Assembly: GCA_963733945.1 (NCBI GenBank)
Contig: CAVTFD010000001.1
Span: forward strand, 83,648 to 147,647
Origin: AP-15 sp963733945
Lineage (GTDB): Bacteria > Pseudomonadota > Alphaproteobacteria > ATCC43930 > CGMCC-115725
Direction of reading: 5' to 3'
DNA: 64,000 bases
The position numbers and the translations under genes were made by a program. This document shows positions 1-9,305 of this stretch, one piece after another. The first letter of the stretch is position 1. Every line of letters starts with the position of its first letter. The notes under the pieces are model-generated. The model was not told the DNA's origin, ran no database searches, and worked only from the letters and a program-made list of their open reading frames with translations.

Positions 1-1
1 T

Positions 2-988
2 TTCCCGTTAGATCAGGCCGACGGGCTGGCGATCCTGTCCGCGCTCGCCGCCGCGCTGAGCTTTCTGATGATAGCCCTGGCGATCGGCGGCGGCGCGGCA
101 TATCGGCGCTACAAGCGGCGCCTCAACGCCGTGCGCGATCGTGCCAGAGGCGTCCCTGCGCCTGCCGCGGCCCAGTCTTTGGCCCGAATGCAGAGCGCAA
201 CCCCCAAGATCGACCGCGTTGCCCGCCGTTGGTTGCCGCGACGCCAACTGCTGTCCTCCCGCCTGGCCCGCACCGGCAGGTCGATCACCATCGGCCACTA
301 TGGGCTCATGGTGGTCGGCGTGGCGGCGCTTGCGATTTTCGGCCTCGTCTGCGTCACACCGCTCGGCATCGTCCCCGACGTGCTGATCGGCCTCTTCCTC
401 GGAATGGCGCTCCCCCACCTGGTCATCGGACGTCTGGGGAAGCGCCGAGTTGCTGCCTTCATCGCGCTGTTTCCCGATGCCATCGACTTGATCGTACGCG
501 CATTGCGTTCCGGCATGCCAATTAGCGAAGCGATCATCGGAGCCGGTCGTGAGATCGCCGACCCGGTCGGCTGCGAGTTGCGCCTGGTCGAAAGCGGGAT
601 GCGAATGGGGCGCGACCTCGAAGCCCTGCTCTGGGACATCGCCAAGCGCATCGATATGCCGGAATTCCGGTTTTTTATCATCGCCCTCAGCGTCCAGCGC
701 GAGACCGGCGGCAACCTCGCCGAAACACTCGCCAATCTCGCCGACGCCCTGCGCAAGCGCCGCCAGATGCGCGCCAAGGTCCGCGCGATGTCGAGCGAAA
801 CGCGGGCGACGACGATGATCCTAGGCGGGCTGCCGTTGGTGGTGATCGGGCTGCTGATGCTGACCTCGCCGAGCTATCTGGCGCCGCTGTTCCACGATGG
901 GCGCGGCTTCATCCTCGACGGAATAGCGGTCGCCATGCTCGTCATCGGGGTCACCATCATGAACAAGATGGCGCGGTTCGAAATATGA
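2..988 (+). CDS. tadB: Tad pilus inner-membrane protein TadB (type II secretion F family), 5' end outside window
   Basis: TadB is an inner-membrane platform protein of the tight-adherence (Flp) pilus machine, working with the TadA ATPase. The frame is open to the left edge of the window, so the true start lies upstream; the first internal ATG is at 68. Visible are an N-terminal membrane segment just before and around that ATG, two hydrophobic segments in the middle (around 'MVVGVAALAIFGLV'), a cytoplasmic T2SSF domain containing 'FPDAIDLIVRALRSG' and 'RETGGNLAETL', and two C-terminal membrane helices. The stop overlaps the start of the next gene by four bases (ATGA), which indicates translational coupling to TadC. 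The family assignment is firm; assignment to TadB rather than TadC follows from gene order. Confidence 0.9.
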   Translation, partial: FPLDQADGLAILSALAAALSFLMIALAIGGGAAYRRYKRRLNAVRDRARGVPAPAAAQSLARMQSATPKIDRVARRWLPRRQLLSSRLARTGRSITIGHYGLMVVGVAALAIFGLVCVTPLGIVPDVLIGLFLGMALPHLVIGRLGKRRVAAFIALFPDAIDLIVRALRSGMPISEAIIGAGREIADPVGCELRLVESGMRMGRDLEALLWDIAKRIDMPEFRFFIIALSVQRETGGNLAETLANLADALRKRRQMRAKVRAMSSETRATTMILGGLPLVVIGLLMLTSPSYLAPLFHDGRGFILDGIAVAMLVIGVTIMNKMARFEI

Positions 989-1983
989 TCAGTCTGAGGC
1001 CGCAAGATTTGAACATCGCCGATTGGCTGCCGGCCGGCACCGGCCTCGACGACGCCATCGCGGGGCTCGCTGCGTTGGCGGTTCTGACCATGCTTGCGGC
1101 GACCTGGCATGCGCTGCGGCCGAAAAACGCATTCGAGCGGCGCCTCGAGCAAGTCGTCGAGCGTAAGGAGACATTGCGCCGGCAGGCGCTCTCCGCGCGA
1201 ACCCGCCGCCAACCCCGCAGGCCGATGGGATGGATGCGCGCGGCGGTAACGAGCCTCAATCTGCTGCGCAGCCGCCACGCCGCGGAAGCCCGGCAGAGGC
1301 TTGCCCGGGCCGGGATCAGATCGCCGGATGCAATGATCGGCTATCTGTTCGCGCGGCTCAGCCTGCCGTCGCTCTTCGGCTGCGCCGCGCTGCTGGATAG
1401 TTCTGTACTGCGGATGCTGCCGGTCCCGCCCGATTTTCGATTTATGCCGGCAATCGCCGCGGCTCTACTCGGGTTCTATGCACCTAACATTTATCTGAAG
1501 AATGTCGCGGGCAAACGCGCCAAACAGCTGCAGCTCGCCTTGCCCGACGGGCTCGACCTTATGGTCATTTGCGCCGAGGCCGGGCTCAGCCTGGACGCAA
1601 CCCTACTGCGCGTTGCACGCGAGCTCGCTGCTAGCTGGCCCGAACTCGCCGAGGAGTTTGCGCTAACCGCCGCCGAGCTGACCTTTATGCCAGATCGCCG
1701 GTTGGCGTTCGAAAACCTCAACAACCGGACCGATTCGGATGCGATTCGAGCAGTGGTCAATACCTTGCAGCAGACCGCAAAATTCGGCACCCCGCTGGCG
1801 CATTCATTGCGAATTTTGGCGAACGAGTCGCGGGCGGCGCGCATGACCCGGGCTGAGGAAAAGGCGGCGCGGTTACCGGCGATGCTGACCGTGCCAATGA
1901 TCCTGTTCATCCTGCCGACACTGTTTATCGTTCTGCTCGGACCCGCCGCGATCAATATAATGGATACATTCAGTAAACCTTGA
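985..1983 (+). CDS. tadC: Tad pilus inner-membrane protein TadC (type II secretion F family)
   Basis: This 332-residue protein is the second T2SSF-family platform protein of the Tad pilus assembly machine. It starts inside the stop of tadB (ATGA overlap). It has an N-terminal membrane segment (residues about 18-40), two more hydrophobic stretches in the middle ('LFGCAALLDSS', 'AAALLGFYAPNIY'), the F domain with 'LPDGLDLMVICAEAGLSL', and a hydrophobic C-terminus ('MILFILPTLFIVLLGPA'). Length and architecture fit TadC. The gene ends 16 bp before the stop of a convergently placed TadD-like gene, so the Tad genes are split between strands here. Confidence 0.9.
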   Translation: MISLRPQDLNIADWLPAGTGLDDAIAGLAALAVLTMLAATWHALRPKNAFERRLEQVVERKETLRRQALSARTRRQPRRPMGWMRAAVTSLNLLRSRHAAEARQRLARAGIRSPDAMIGYLFARLSLPSLFGCAALLDSSVLRMLPVPPDFRFMPAIAAALLGFYAPNIYLKNVAGKRAKQLQLALPDGLDLMVICAEAGLSLDATLLRVARELAASWPELAEEFALTAAELTFMPDRRLAFENLNNRTDSDAIRAVVNTLQQTAKFGTPLAHSLRILANESRAARMTRAEEKAARLPAMLTVPMILFILPTLFIVLLGPAAINIMDTFSKP

Positions 1984-1999
1984 GCAGCACGAGCCTAGA

Positions 2000-2884
2000 T
2001 CAAGACGGTCCGGTAGCGCTGCGGTTGCTTCCAACCGACAATATCGCGTGGTCGCGGGCTTCGGGCGACAACGCGCGCAAGGTCTGGTAATAAGCGAGAT
2101 TATGTTCGACCGCAGCTTCGTCGAGGTCGATCCGGCCGAGTCGGGCGGCTTCGGTGACAGTTCCCTCCAAACCATAGATCAGCGCAAGGGTCTGCCGCTC
2201 CTGGGCTGATCCGCCCGGGGCCATTGCGACCGGCTGCAGCACGGCGATTGCGTTCGGGTAATTGCCGCTGAGTGCCAGCGACAGCGCCAGATCGACCGTC
2301 AATGCCGGATCGCCCGGAGCGCCCTGCAGACCGTGCCGATAATACGCTTGCGCCTGCTGATGCCGCCCCTCGACATCCTGGGTCAGGCCGAGCAACACCG
2401 ACAGCTTGGGATCATTGGGGTTGTCTGCAAGCGCTCTGGAGAGCGGGACCTGCGCAAGCTCGGGCCGGCCCGTTCGGAGGTAGGCCCTGGCCAGCCCCAG
2501 CTCCGCCGGCAGATTGCTGCTATCACGGGCCAGCGCCGAATTATAGGCGAGGATCGCTTCGTTGACGGCGCCGGTGGCGATCAATGTATCGCCAAGCCCA
2601 ACAAACGGCGCAGCGGCTCCCGGCTGAATCTCCGCGGCCCGGCGATAGATCGCAACAGCGTTGGCGTAATCCCCGCCCGAGCGGGCCGCTGTTGCGATCC
2701 GCATCAGCGCATCATAGCTTGGCGGGCTGCCGCCGCCATCGCGGCCGTTGACGCTCAGGGGATCGAGGTGGAACGGCACCGGCTGACACCCCGCGGCTGC
2801 CAGCAACACCACAGTAATGGCGAGAAATCGTCCCGATAGAGGGTTTCCTATGCACCGCTTGCGCCCACCCTTTATCTTGATCAT
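2000..2884 (-). CDS. tadD: TadD-like TPR lipoprotein
   Basis: This is a predicted outer-membrane or periplasmic lipoprotein built of tetratricopeptide repeats, the usual make-up of TadD, which supports assembly or localisation of the Tad secretin. From the ATG at 2884 the leader runs to a lipobox 'AAGC' with the modified cysteine at residue 33. TPR-like helical pairs follow ('YANAVAIYRRAAEIQPG', 'NEAILAYNSALARDSSN', 'AQAYYRHGLQGAPGD'). A GTG at 2908 would add eight residues, but the ATG places the signal peptide better. It lies convergent to tadC rather than downstream on the same strand. The TPR lipoprotein call is firm; the TadD name rests on neighbourhood. Confidence 0.8.
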   Translation of the reverse strand: MIKIKGGRKRCIGNPLSGRFLAITVVLLAAAGCQPVPFHLDPLSVNGRDGGGSPPSYDALMRIATAARSGGDYANAVAIYRRAAEIQPGAAAPFVGLGDTLIATGAVNEAILAYNSALARDSSNLPAELGLARAYLRTGRPELAQVPLSRALADNPNDPKLSVLLGLTQDVEGRHQQAQAYYRHGLQGAPGDPALTVDLALSLALSGNYPNAIAVLQPVAMAPGGSAQERQTLALIYGLEGTVTEAARLGRIDLDEAAVEHNLAYYQTLRALSPEARDHAILSVGSNRSATGPS

Positions 2885-3031
2885 TTCTGTCTCGCCGATA
2901 CACCCCACCCCAGGTTGAATAAGTTCGCCAACGTCAAAAATGCGTCAATGCTTTTCGGCTAGGCTGGAACTTCAATCATTTACGAAGAGCGTTGCGGTCC
3001 GCGAGGGCGACCGATGGAGAGCGAATTGGGG

Positions 3032-5716
3032 CTAACCGCTTGCCGACACCGAACTTGTCTCTTGCGTCTTGGCGACAACCGCGCGCTCGACCGCCGCGAG
3101 CGCCGCTTCAGCATGCCCCGCATCGGGACCACCGGCCTGGGCCAGGTCGGCGCGACCGCCGCCGCCTTTGCCGCCGAGCGCCGCGGCGCCGAACCGGACC
3201 AGCTCGACTGCGTCGAAGTGGTCTGCCAGGTCGGGGGTGACGCCGACGACGATCGCCGCTTTGCCGTCGGCGCGCGACACGACGGCCACGATGCCGGACC
3301 CGATCCGCTGCTTCAGCTCGTCGGCCAGAGATTTCAGTTCGCGCCCGGGAACATCGTCAACCACCCGGCCGTCGAAAGCGATCTCGCCGATGCGCTTTGC
3401 AGCAGCTTTGGTCGCCGGACCGGCGCTGGCCAAAGCCCGCCGCGCCTCAGCCAGTTCGCGTTCGAGCCGCCGCCGCTCGTCGACGAGGCTGATGATCCGC
3501 GCCGGCAATTCGGCAGGGCTCGTCCGCAACGCGGCTGCCGCCTGGCGCAGCAACCCTTCCTCCTCGGCCAGATACGCCTCAGCGGCGGCGCCGGTCAGCG
3601 CCTCGATCCGGCGTACGCCCGAGGCGATCGCATTCTCGCCGATAATCTTGAACAGCCCGATATCGCCGGTGCTGCGGACATGCGTGCCGCCGCACAGCTC
3701 CACCGAATAGGCCTGATCCTCGCCATCGACGGCCCCGCCCATCGAGACGACCCGCACCTCGTCGCCATATTTCTCGCCGAACAGGGCCAACGCCCCCTCG
3801 GCCACGGCGCGGTCCGGGGTCAGCAATCGTGTGCCCACCTCGGCATTGGTCCGGATGCGCTCGTTGACCTCGGACTCGATCGTCAGGATGTCTTCGGGGC
3901 CCAGCGCCCTCGGGTGGCTGAAATCGAACCGCAACCGGTCGGGTGCGACCAGCGATCCCTTTTGCGTCACATGCGCGCCGAGGCGCCGGCGCAGCGCCTG
4001 GTGCAACAGGTGGGTCACCGAATGGTTGGCGCGCAATCGGCGGCGGCGAGCGCCGTCGACTCGCAGTTCGACCGCGTCGCCTTCCTTCAGTGAGCCGTGG
4101 CCTAAGCGGCCGAGATGAACGTGCAAGTCACCGGCCTTCTTGACCGTGTCATGCACCGCCAGCTCGGCGCCGGACGCAGAAAAAAGGACGCCGGTATCAC
4201 CGACCTGGCCGCCCAATTCGCCGTAGAACGGCGTCTGGTTGACGATTACCGCGATCTCGTCGCCGGCGGCGGCCTCGCCGACCCGCTTGCCGTCGCGCAG
4301 GATGGCCAGCACCACGCCTTCGGCGGTTTCGGTCTCATAACCGAGAAATTCGGTTGCGCCGAGATCCTCGCGCAAGCCCAGCCAGACCGCTTCGGTCGCC
4401 GCCTCGCCCGAACCAACCCAGCTGCGGCGCGCCTCCGCGCGCTGGCGCGCCATCGCCGCCTCGAATCCGTCGACCGCTACCCGCCGGCCCTGCCCCCGCA
4501 GCACGTCTTCGGTCAGATCGAGCGGAAAGCCATAGGTATCGTAGAGTTTGAAAGCGGTCTCGCCGGGGAACGGTTCGCCCGGACCGAGTCGGACGGTCTC
4601 CTCTTCGAGCAGGCGGAGCCCGCGCTCCAAAGTCTGCTTGAAATTCGTTTCCTCGAGCAGAAGCGTCTCGGCGATCAGCGGCTGGGCGCGGACCAGCTCG
4701 GGATAAGCCGCCCCCATCTGGTGCACCAGGGCCGGCACCAGCCGCCATACCATCGGCTCTGTGCAGCCAAGCATATGGGCGTGGCGCATCGCCCGGCGCA
4801 TGATCCGGCGCAGCACATAGCCGCGCCCCTCCTTGCTCGGCAACACGCCGTCGGCGATCAGAAATGCCGAGGCGCGCAAATGGTCGGCGATCACCCGGTG
4901 CGAAACCGCATGCTCACCGTCGGCCGCCACGCCCGACGCATCGGCCGAGGCCAGGATCAGCGCGCGGAACAGGTCGATGTCGTAATTGTCGTGCTTGCTT
5001 TGCAGGATCGCGGCGATGCGCTCGAGCCCCATGCCCGTATCGATCGACGGGTGCGGCAACAGCACGCGCTCACCGGGCGCGAGCTGATCGTATTGCGTAA
5101 AGACGAGGTTCCAAATCTCGACAAACCGGTCGCCGTCGGCGTCCGGGCTGCCCGGCGGGCCGCCGGGGATCGCAGGCCCGTGATCCCAAAAGATCTCCGA
5201 ACACGGCCCGCATGGGCCGACATCGCCCATTGACCAGAAATTGTCGGAGGTCGCGATGCGGATGATACGGTCTTCAGGCAACCCGGCGATCTTCGCCCAT
5301 AATTCAGCGGCCTCGTCATCTTCTGAGTAGACCGTGACAAGCAGCCGATCGCGCGGCAGGCCGAAATCGCGGGTGATCAGCTCCCAGGCGAACGTGATCG
5401 CACGGTCTTTGAAATAATCGCCGAAAGAAAAATTGCCGAGCATCTCGAAGAAAGTATGATGCCGGGTGGTGTAGCCGACATTTTCGAGATCGTTATGCTT
5501 GCCTCCGGCGCGCACGCATTTCTGCGCAGTAGCGGCCCGCGAATAAGGGCGTTTCTCCAATCCGGTAAAGACGTTTTTGAACTGCACCATCCCGGCGTTG
5601 GTGAACAACAGAGTCGGGTCGTTGCGCGGCACCAGCGGGCTCGACGGTACGATTTCATGACCGTTGCGGGCGAAATAGTCGAGGAACGCGGTGCGGATGT
5701 CGTCGGTCGTCTGCAT
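3032..5716 (-). CDS. alaS: Alanine--tRNA ligase
   Basis: This enzyme charges tRNA(Ala) with alanine and hydrolyses mischarged Ser- and Gly-tRNA(Ala). The 894-residue product from the ATG at 5716 matches the usual AlaRS length. Seen are the class II catalytic core near the N-terminus ('NAGMVQFKNVF', 'RHHTFFEMLGNFSFG', 'CGPCSEIFWDHG'), the editing-site HxxxH ('HSVTHLLH', about residues 563-570) and 'CGGTH' (about residue 673), then a coiled region and the C-terminal DHHA1/C-Ala domain with 'GGKGGGGRADLAQAGG'. The frame stays open upstream to 6235, but that extension is low-complexity and not AlaRS-like, whereas the ATG at 5716 fits the canonical N-terminus. No gene is coupled to it. Confidence 0.97.
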   Translation of the reverse strand: MQTTDDIRTAFLDYFARNGHEIVPSSPLVPRNDPTLLFTNAGMVQFKNVFTGLEKRPYSRAATAQKCVRAGGKHNDLENVGYTTRHHTFFEMLGNFSFGDYFKDRAITFAWELITRDFGLPRDRLLVTVYSEDDEAAELWAKIAGLPEDRIIRIATSDNFWSMGDVGPCGPCSEIFWDHGPAIPGGPPGSPDADGDRFVEIWNLVFTQYDQLAPGERVLLPHPSIDTGMGLERIAAILQSKHDNYDIDLFRALILASADASGVAADGEHAVSHRVIADHLRASAFLIADGVLPSKEGRGYVLRRIMRRAMRHAHMLGCTEPMVWRLVPALVHQMGAAYPELVRAQPLIAETLLLEETNFKQTLERGLRLLEEETVRLGPGEPFPGETAFKLYDTYGFPLDLTEDVLRGQGRRVAVDGFEAAMARQRAEARRSWVGSGEAATEAVWLGLREDLGATEFLGYETETAEGVVLAILRDGKRVGEAAAGDEIAVIVNQTPFYGELGGQVGDTGVLFSASGAELAVHDTVKKAGDLHVHLGRLGHGSLKEGDAVELRVDGARRRRLRANHSVTHLLHQALRRRLGAHVTQKGSLVAPDRLRFDFSHPRALGPEDILTIESEVNERIRTNAEVGTRLLTPDRAVAEGALALFGEKYGDEVRVVSMGGAVDGEDQAYSVELCGGTHVRSTGDIGLFKIIGENAIASGVRRIEALTGAAAEAYLAEEEGLLRQAAAALRTSPAELPARIISLVDERRRLERELAEARRALASAGPATKAAAKRIGEIAFDGRVVDDVPGRELKSLADELKQRIGSGIVAVVSRADGKAAIVVGVTPDLADHFDAVELVRFGAAALGGKGGGGRADLAQAGGPDAGHAEAALAAVERAVVAKTQETSSVSASG

Positions 5717-6057
5717 CACACAGATTGTGGCCTCGCGCGACCGCAGTGCAAGAGGGTGAATCGCCGAGTCACGCCGATTCGACCCTAAGGGCCGCAACAA
5801 CAATATACGGCAGAGGTCGGCTGCACCTTGATCGTCACCTTCACGGCGACAGCCTGCCCCTAAACCCAGGTTGCACCGCCGCCGGATGTTTCCTTCGTGC
5901 TGTGGATGTTGACCGCAATCACCCTTGCCGGGAGCGCGGTCTTGCGCCTGTCGCCGGCCGGACGGTTTGTCTTGGATACGCAGCCTATTATCGATGCGGC
6001 CGCCGTGCCGGGCTCCAGGCTGAGGCGCGGCGGAATGCTTGCTGCCGAAACCGGTGC
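5717..6057. other. Intergenic gap upstream of alaS with no gene recognised
   Basis: These 341 bp separate alaS from the end of the methyltransferase gene. Open frames cross it on both strands, but none has a protein-like composition or a plausible ribosome-binding site. It should hold the alaS promoter; I could not pick out a convincing -35/-10 pair. Confidence 0.5.
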
Positions 6058-6765
6058 TCAGATCGCAGTGCGCCACACGGCGACCGCCGTCTTGCCGAAT
6101 TTGTGGCCGGTGAGCGGATCGAGACGGCGCGACACTGGGACCAGCAATTTGTCCCACACCGCGATCTGCCGTTTCGAGGGCGCCGCCGCCTTGAGCATCA
6201 GCCGGTTGGCGAGCGAGGCGAAAAACCCGGCGCAATCGAGCATCAGAAAAGCCTCAAGTTGGCATCCAGGTGGGGTCTGCGCGCGCAGGCTCGCCCGGCC
6301 GTAGCGCCGGTAGTGGCCGACCGCGGCATCGAACGGGCTGAACAGGTATTGATGCGCCGGCGCCAGCACGACGAGCTTGCCTTGGTCCGCGAGATGGGTG
6401 CGCGCGCGGGCGAGTTCGGCCCGGTCATCGGCGATGTGTTCGAGCACGTCGAGGTAGAGGATCGTATCGAACTGGGCGTCCCGGTGAATATTCTCGATCG
6501 TGCCGGTGACGACGCGGCAGCTTGACCGGATTTCCCCGGCCTGAACCCGCTCTCCGATCAGGCGTGCCAGATCAGGATCGGGCTCCAGGCACGTCCATTC
6601 GCTGACGCGGGCGTTATCGAAGTGGCCGGTGTTGCCGCCGATGCCAGCGCCGACCTCCAGCACCCGGCCCGCGATGTAGCGCCCGAGCAGACGCCCGACA
6701 TAAGCTTTCCAATTGGTAGCCGCCGCGAACAGCGTTAATTCCGTGCCGACATAATGGTAGCTCAT
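6058..6765 (-). CDS. Class I SAM-dependent methyltransferase, linked to a glycosyltransferase
   Basis: A 235-residue class I methyltransferase (Methyltransf_11/12 type). The SAM-binding glycine motif is 'VLEVGAGIGGNTGHF' near residues 35-50, followed by the acidic strand end 'CLEPDPDLA' and the post-I motif 'LYLDVLEHIADD'. The start at 6765 overlaps the stop of the upstream glycosyltransferase by four bases (ATGA), so the two are translationally coupled and probably modify the same lipid-linked sugar or cell-surface glycan. The frame remains open upstream of 6765, but only because it shares frame with part of the shifted glycosyltransferase; the residues there are not methyltransferase. The substrate cannot be told from sequence. 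Confidence 0.85.
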   Translation of the reverse strand: MSYHYVGTELTLFAAATNWKAYVGRLLGRYIAGRVLEVGAGIGGNTGHFDNARVSEWTCLEPDPDLARLIGERVQAGEIRSSCRVVTGTIENIHRDAQFDTILYLDVLEHIADDRAELARARTHLADQGKLVVLAPAHQYLFSPFDAAVGHYRRYGRASLRAQTPPGCQLEAFLMLDCAGFFASLANRLMLKAAAPSKRQIAVWDKLLVPVSRRLDPLTGHKFGKTAVAVWRTAI

Positions 6766-7768
6766 GCGGCCGGACGCACCGCAGCCGCCGCTGCCGACCG
6801 GCGGTCGAGCCGGTAGTGTCGACGTTCGGCGACAAAGCAGGGGCAATCGACAATCGGCACGATCGGCCGGTTGCTCCGACCCGCCAATACGGTCAGGCTC
6901 GCCGCGATCACGATGACCAATATCTGCAGCAGGATGATCAGCAGATCGCCGATTACGGTAGTGGCCCAGCCGGGGATGGCGAGATCTGTGAAGAGCCGGA
7001 TCGCGGCAACGCTGACGATGCCTAGCCCGGCCAATCCGGCCACGAGGCCGGCGGCGAGCAGGACGCGGACAAAGATCTTGTCGGTATAGACCGATAGCGC
7101 GCTGAGGCCGTGAACCATCAGCGCCACAAGATTCATTCGGGACCGCCCGGCGCAGCGGCTGCCACGCACCGTCGGCACGCTCATATAGGGAAGCCGGGAG
7201 CGCATAACCGAGGCCGCAAGGTTGATTCCACAATTCGGGCATATGCACGAGACGGCGGACCGCGGACGCCGGCATCAAACAGTAATTGCCGAAATCGATC
7301 GCTTGACCGGTCAGCACATGAAACAGCAGCTTGTAAAGCCGATACCACAACCGGAAGACGCGGGATTCGGCACGCTGTGCCCGCCCGGCGAACACGACGT
7401 GACCGCGGATGGCGCGCGCTCGCGGCTAACAATGCGGAAATGTCGGCCGGCCGGTCCTGACCATCGCTGTCCATGACCACAGCCGCATCAATCTCGCTGC
7501 TATCGGCGATCGCGCACAATCCGATGGCGATCGCCCGTTGGTGACCCAGATTTGCGGCGAGCCGTATGATTTCGATCGACTCCACACACGAGACGGTCGG
7601 CAGCAAAATGTCGGCGGCGTCGAACGGTGCAGCCGAGCCGTCGTCGACGGCGCAGATGTGAAACACGACGCCGGACCCGGTGAACCGGTCGGATATCTCG
7701 GTCATGAGTTCGGCAAACGATGCCCAGTCATCGAGGACCGGGGTCACGATCGCGATGGTCTTGGCCAT
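6762..7768 (-). pseudogene. Glycosyltransferase family 2 (DPM1/GtrB-like), disrupted by two single-base insertions
   Basis: The three reading frames together give a complete polyprenyl-phosphate glycosyltransferase of the DPM1/GtrB type, about 335 residues. Frame one gives 'IAIVTPVLDDW' and the DxD region 'VMDSDGQDRPADI'; frame two gives 'RLYKLLFHVLTGQAIDFGN' and 'RRLVHMPELWN'; frame three gives 'GRSRMNLVALMVHGLSALS' and two C-terminal membrane helices. One extra base near 7403 (in a GG) and one near 7220 (in a GG) explain both shifts; removing one base at each site restores the family sequence without loss. The third frame ends in an ATGA overlap with the methyltransferase. It is either a young pseudogene or a sequencing artefact. 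Confidence 0.8.
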
Positions 7769-7913
7769 GCCGTGCGAGTGTCCAATTGCTCCGCGGCCAT
7801 CTTAAATCGGGCGATTTTAACGAAGGATGAACCCCGCGGCTGAGCGATGCCGCCACACGGGTCCTCGTTCACCACAGCTTAATCGCAGCCGATTTAACCT
7901 CGCCCCCTTGAAC

Positions 7914-9272
7914 ATGGCCTCGACCCAGCACGCCGCCGCCGCTCCGGAGGGGGACCCAAAACCTGCGTGTTGCCTGACACTCTCCGCAACGGCGTTATGC
8001 CTTTTCGGGGCGCTGGCTCTGCTGTGGCACTACGGGCCGCACGCGCTTTATTTCGGTGCCCTGGGGCTTTTCGGTTTTGAGCCGTTCCGCTTTCCGTTTC
8101 TCGACATCCACGCTGTTCTTGCCGCGGCGCAATGCCAACGGGCTGGGATCGATGTCTACCTCTCCAACCCCTGCGATGCGCTCGGACGTCTGCATGTCTA
8201 CTCGCCGCTGTGGCTGGCGCTGACCCCGAGCTTCCTCGATACCACAGCGACAACCGCGGTCGGGCTCGTGCTCGACCTGATGTTCATCCTGTCCTTGGCC
8301 ATCGTCATCCACCCGGCGACGGGGAGGGAAATTCTGGTTATCGGATTGGTGGCGCTGTCGCCGATGACGATCTACGCGCTCGAACGTGCCAATTGCGATC
8401 TCGTCGTCTTCCTGCTGATCCTGGCCGGCTTTGCGCTCGACGCCGCGCCGCGCCGGTGGCGTCTCGGCTGCTATGCGTTCTACCTGACCGCCGGCCTGCT
8501 CAAATACTACCCTTTGGTCTTATTGGTATTGCTTGCGCGCGAGCGGCGGCGGGACGGACTCTTCATCGCCGGCCTCGCTGCGGCGGTCGTCGCCCTCCTG
8601 GTGATCCGCGGCCACGCCGATCTCGCCAAGGCGTTGGCGAATATTCCCGCGCTTTCTTATTTCGCTGATTCGTTCTCGGCTCGGAACCTGCCCTTCGGCT
8701 TTGTCGAGGTCGTCTTCGGCCCTCGCTTGCGCATTCCGGCCGCTCTTCTGCTGCTGAGCATCGTGCTGGCGCTGGCGATTGCCAGGACGCGACGCACTTT
8801 CCGCATGCTCGATGCGGACGCGCCCGACCCGAATTTGCTCGATACGCAGCGCCTGCTGGTCGGCGCACTACTGCTGACGACGTGCTTTTTCGCAGGTCAG
8901 AACATCGACTACCGCGGCATTTATTTCATATTGGTAATGCCGGGTCTGGTGCGCCTCCGCCAATCGGCCGGCGACCCGGCCATCAGGCGATTTCTGGCGC
9001 GAATGATTGCCGCCGTTCTGTTCGTCGCCTGGGAAGAGCCCCTGCGCCGCGCCATCCATACGATCGGCGCCGCGATTGCCGCGGACTGGCTGCGCCCGCG
9101 CGTCGAACTCTTGTTCTGGATCGGCCGCGAACTGGTGTGGTGGTGGCTGATCGCCGGGCTCGCGGCGATCGTCCTGACCCAACTACTGCGCATGCCGCTC
9201 GTGCTGGAAATCAGCGCCTACCTGCGGCGTCTGCGGCCCGTGCACGAGCAGAGTCGGCAAATGCCCGGCTGA
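7914..9272 (+). CDS. GT87-like (DUF2029) polytopic membrane glycosyltransferase candidate
   Basis: A protein of about 450 residues with roughly ten hydrophobic segments. It resembles GT87/DUF2029 mannosyltransferase-type membrane enzymes that use polyprenyl-phosphate sugars: an early loop with acidic residues ('FPFLDIHAVLAAAQCQRAG', 'DVYLSNPCD', 'HVYSPLW'), and the later 'GLLKYYPLVLLVLLARERRR'. It is divergent from the GT2/methyltransferase pair (146 bp between starts), so all three may act on cell-surface glycans. I chose the ATG at 7914 because the 29 residues that a start at 7827 would add look non-coding; neither start has a clear Shine-Dalgarno. The family call is moderate, the polytopic membrane nature firm. 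Confidence 0.7.
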   Translation: MASTQHAAAAPEGDPKPACCLTLSATALCLFGALALLWHYGPHALYFGALGLFGFEPFRFPFLDIHAVLAAAQCQRAGIDVYLSNPCDALGRLHVYSPLWLALTPSFLDTTATTAVGLVLDLMFILSLAIVIHPATGREILVIGLVALSPMTIYALERANCDLVVFLLILAGFALDAAPRRWRLGCYAFYLTAGLLKYYPLVLLVLLARERRRDGLFIAGLAAAVVALLVIRGHADLAKALANIPALSYFADSFSARNLPFGFVEVVFGPRLRIPAALLLLSIVLALAIARTRRTFRMLDADAPDPNLLDTQRLLVGALLLTTCFFAGQNIDYRGIYFILVMPGLVRLRQSAGDPAIRRFLARMIAAVLFVAWEEPLRRAIHTIGAAIAADWLRPRVELLFWIGRELVWWWLIAGLAAIVLTQLLRMPLVLEISAYLRRLRPVHEQSRQMPG

Positions 9273-9305
9273 CCGCCTCTCCGGGTCGCGCGGCGGGAGC
9301 GGACG

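Noticed and set aside
4115..5233. Long plus-strand frame antisense to alaS
   Set aside because: It is a shadow produced by high GC; composition is Arg/Gln/Asp-rich with no motif, and alaS on the other strand is certain.
3032..5716. Idea that alaS and alaX form one editing system
   Set aside because: They are 44 kb apart on opposite strands with no shared signals; presence in one window is not evidence of linkage.
5717..6235. N-terminal extension of the alaS frame by about 170 codons
   Set aside because: The added residues are low-complexity, have no family likeness and no ribosome site; the canonical AlaRS N-terminus begins at 5716.
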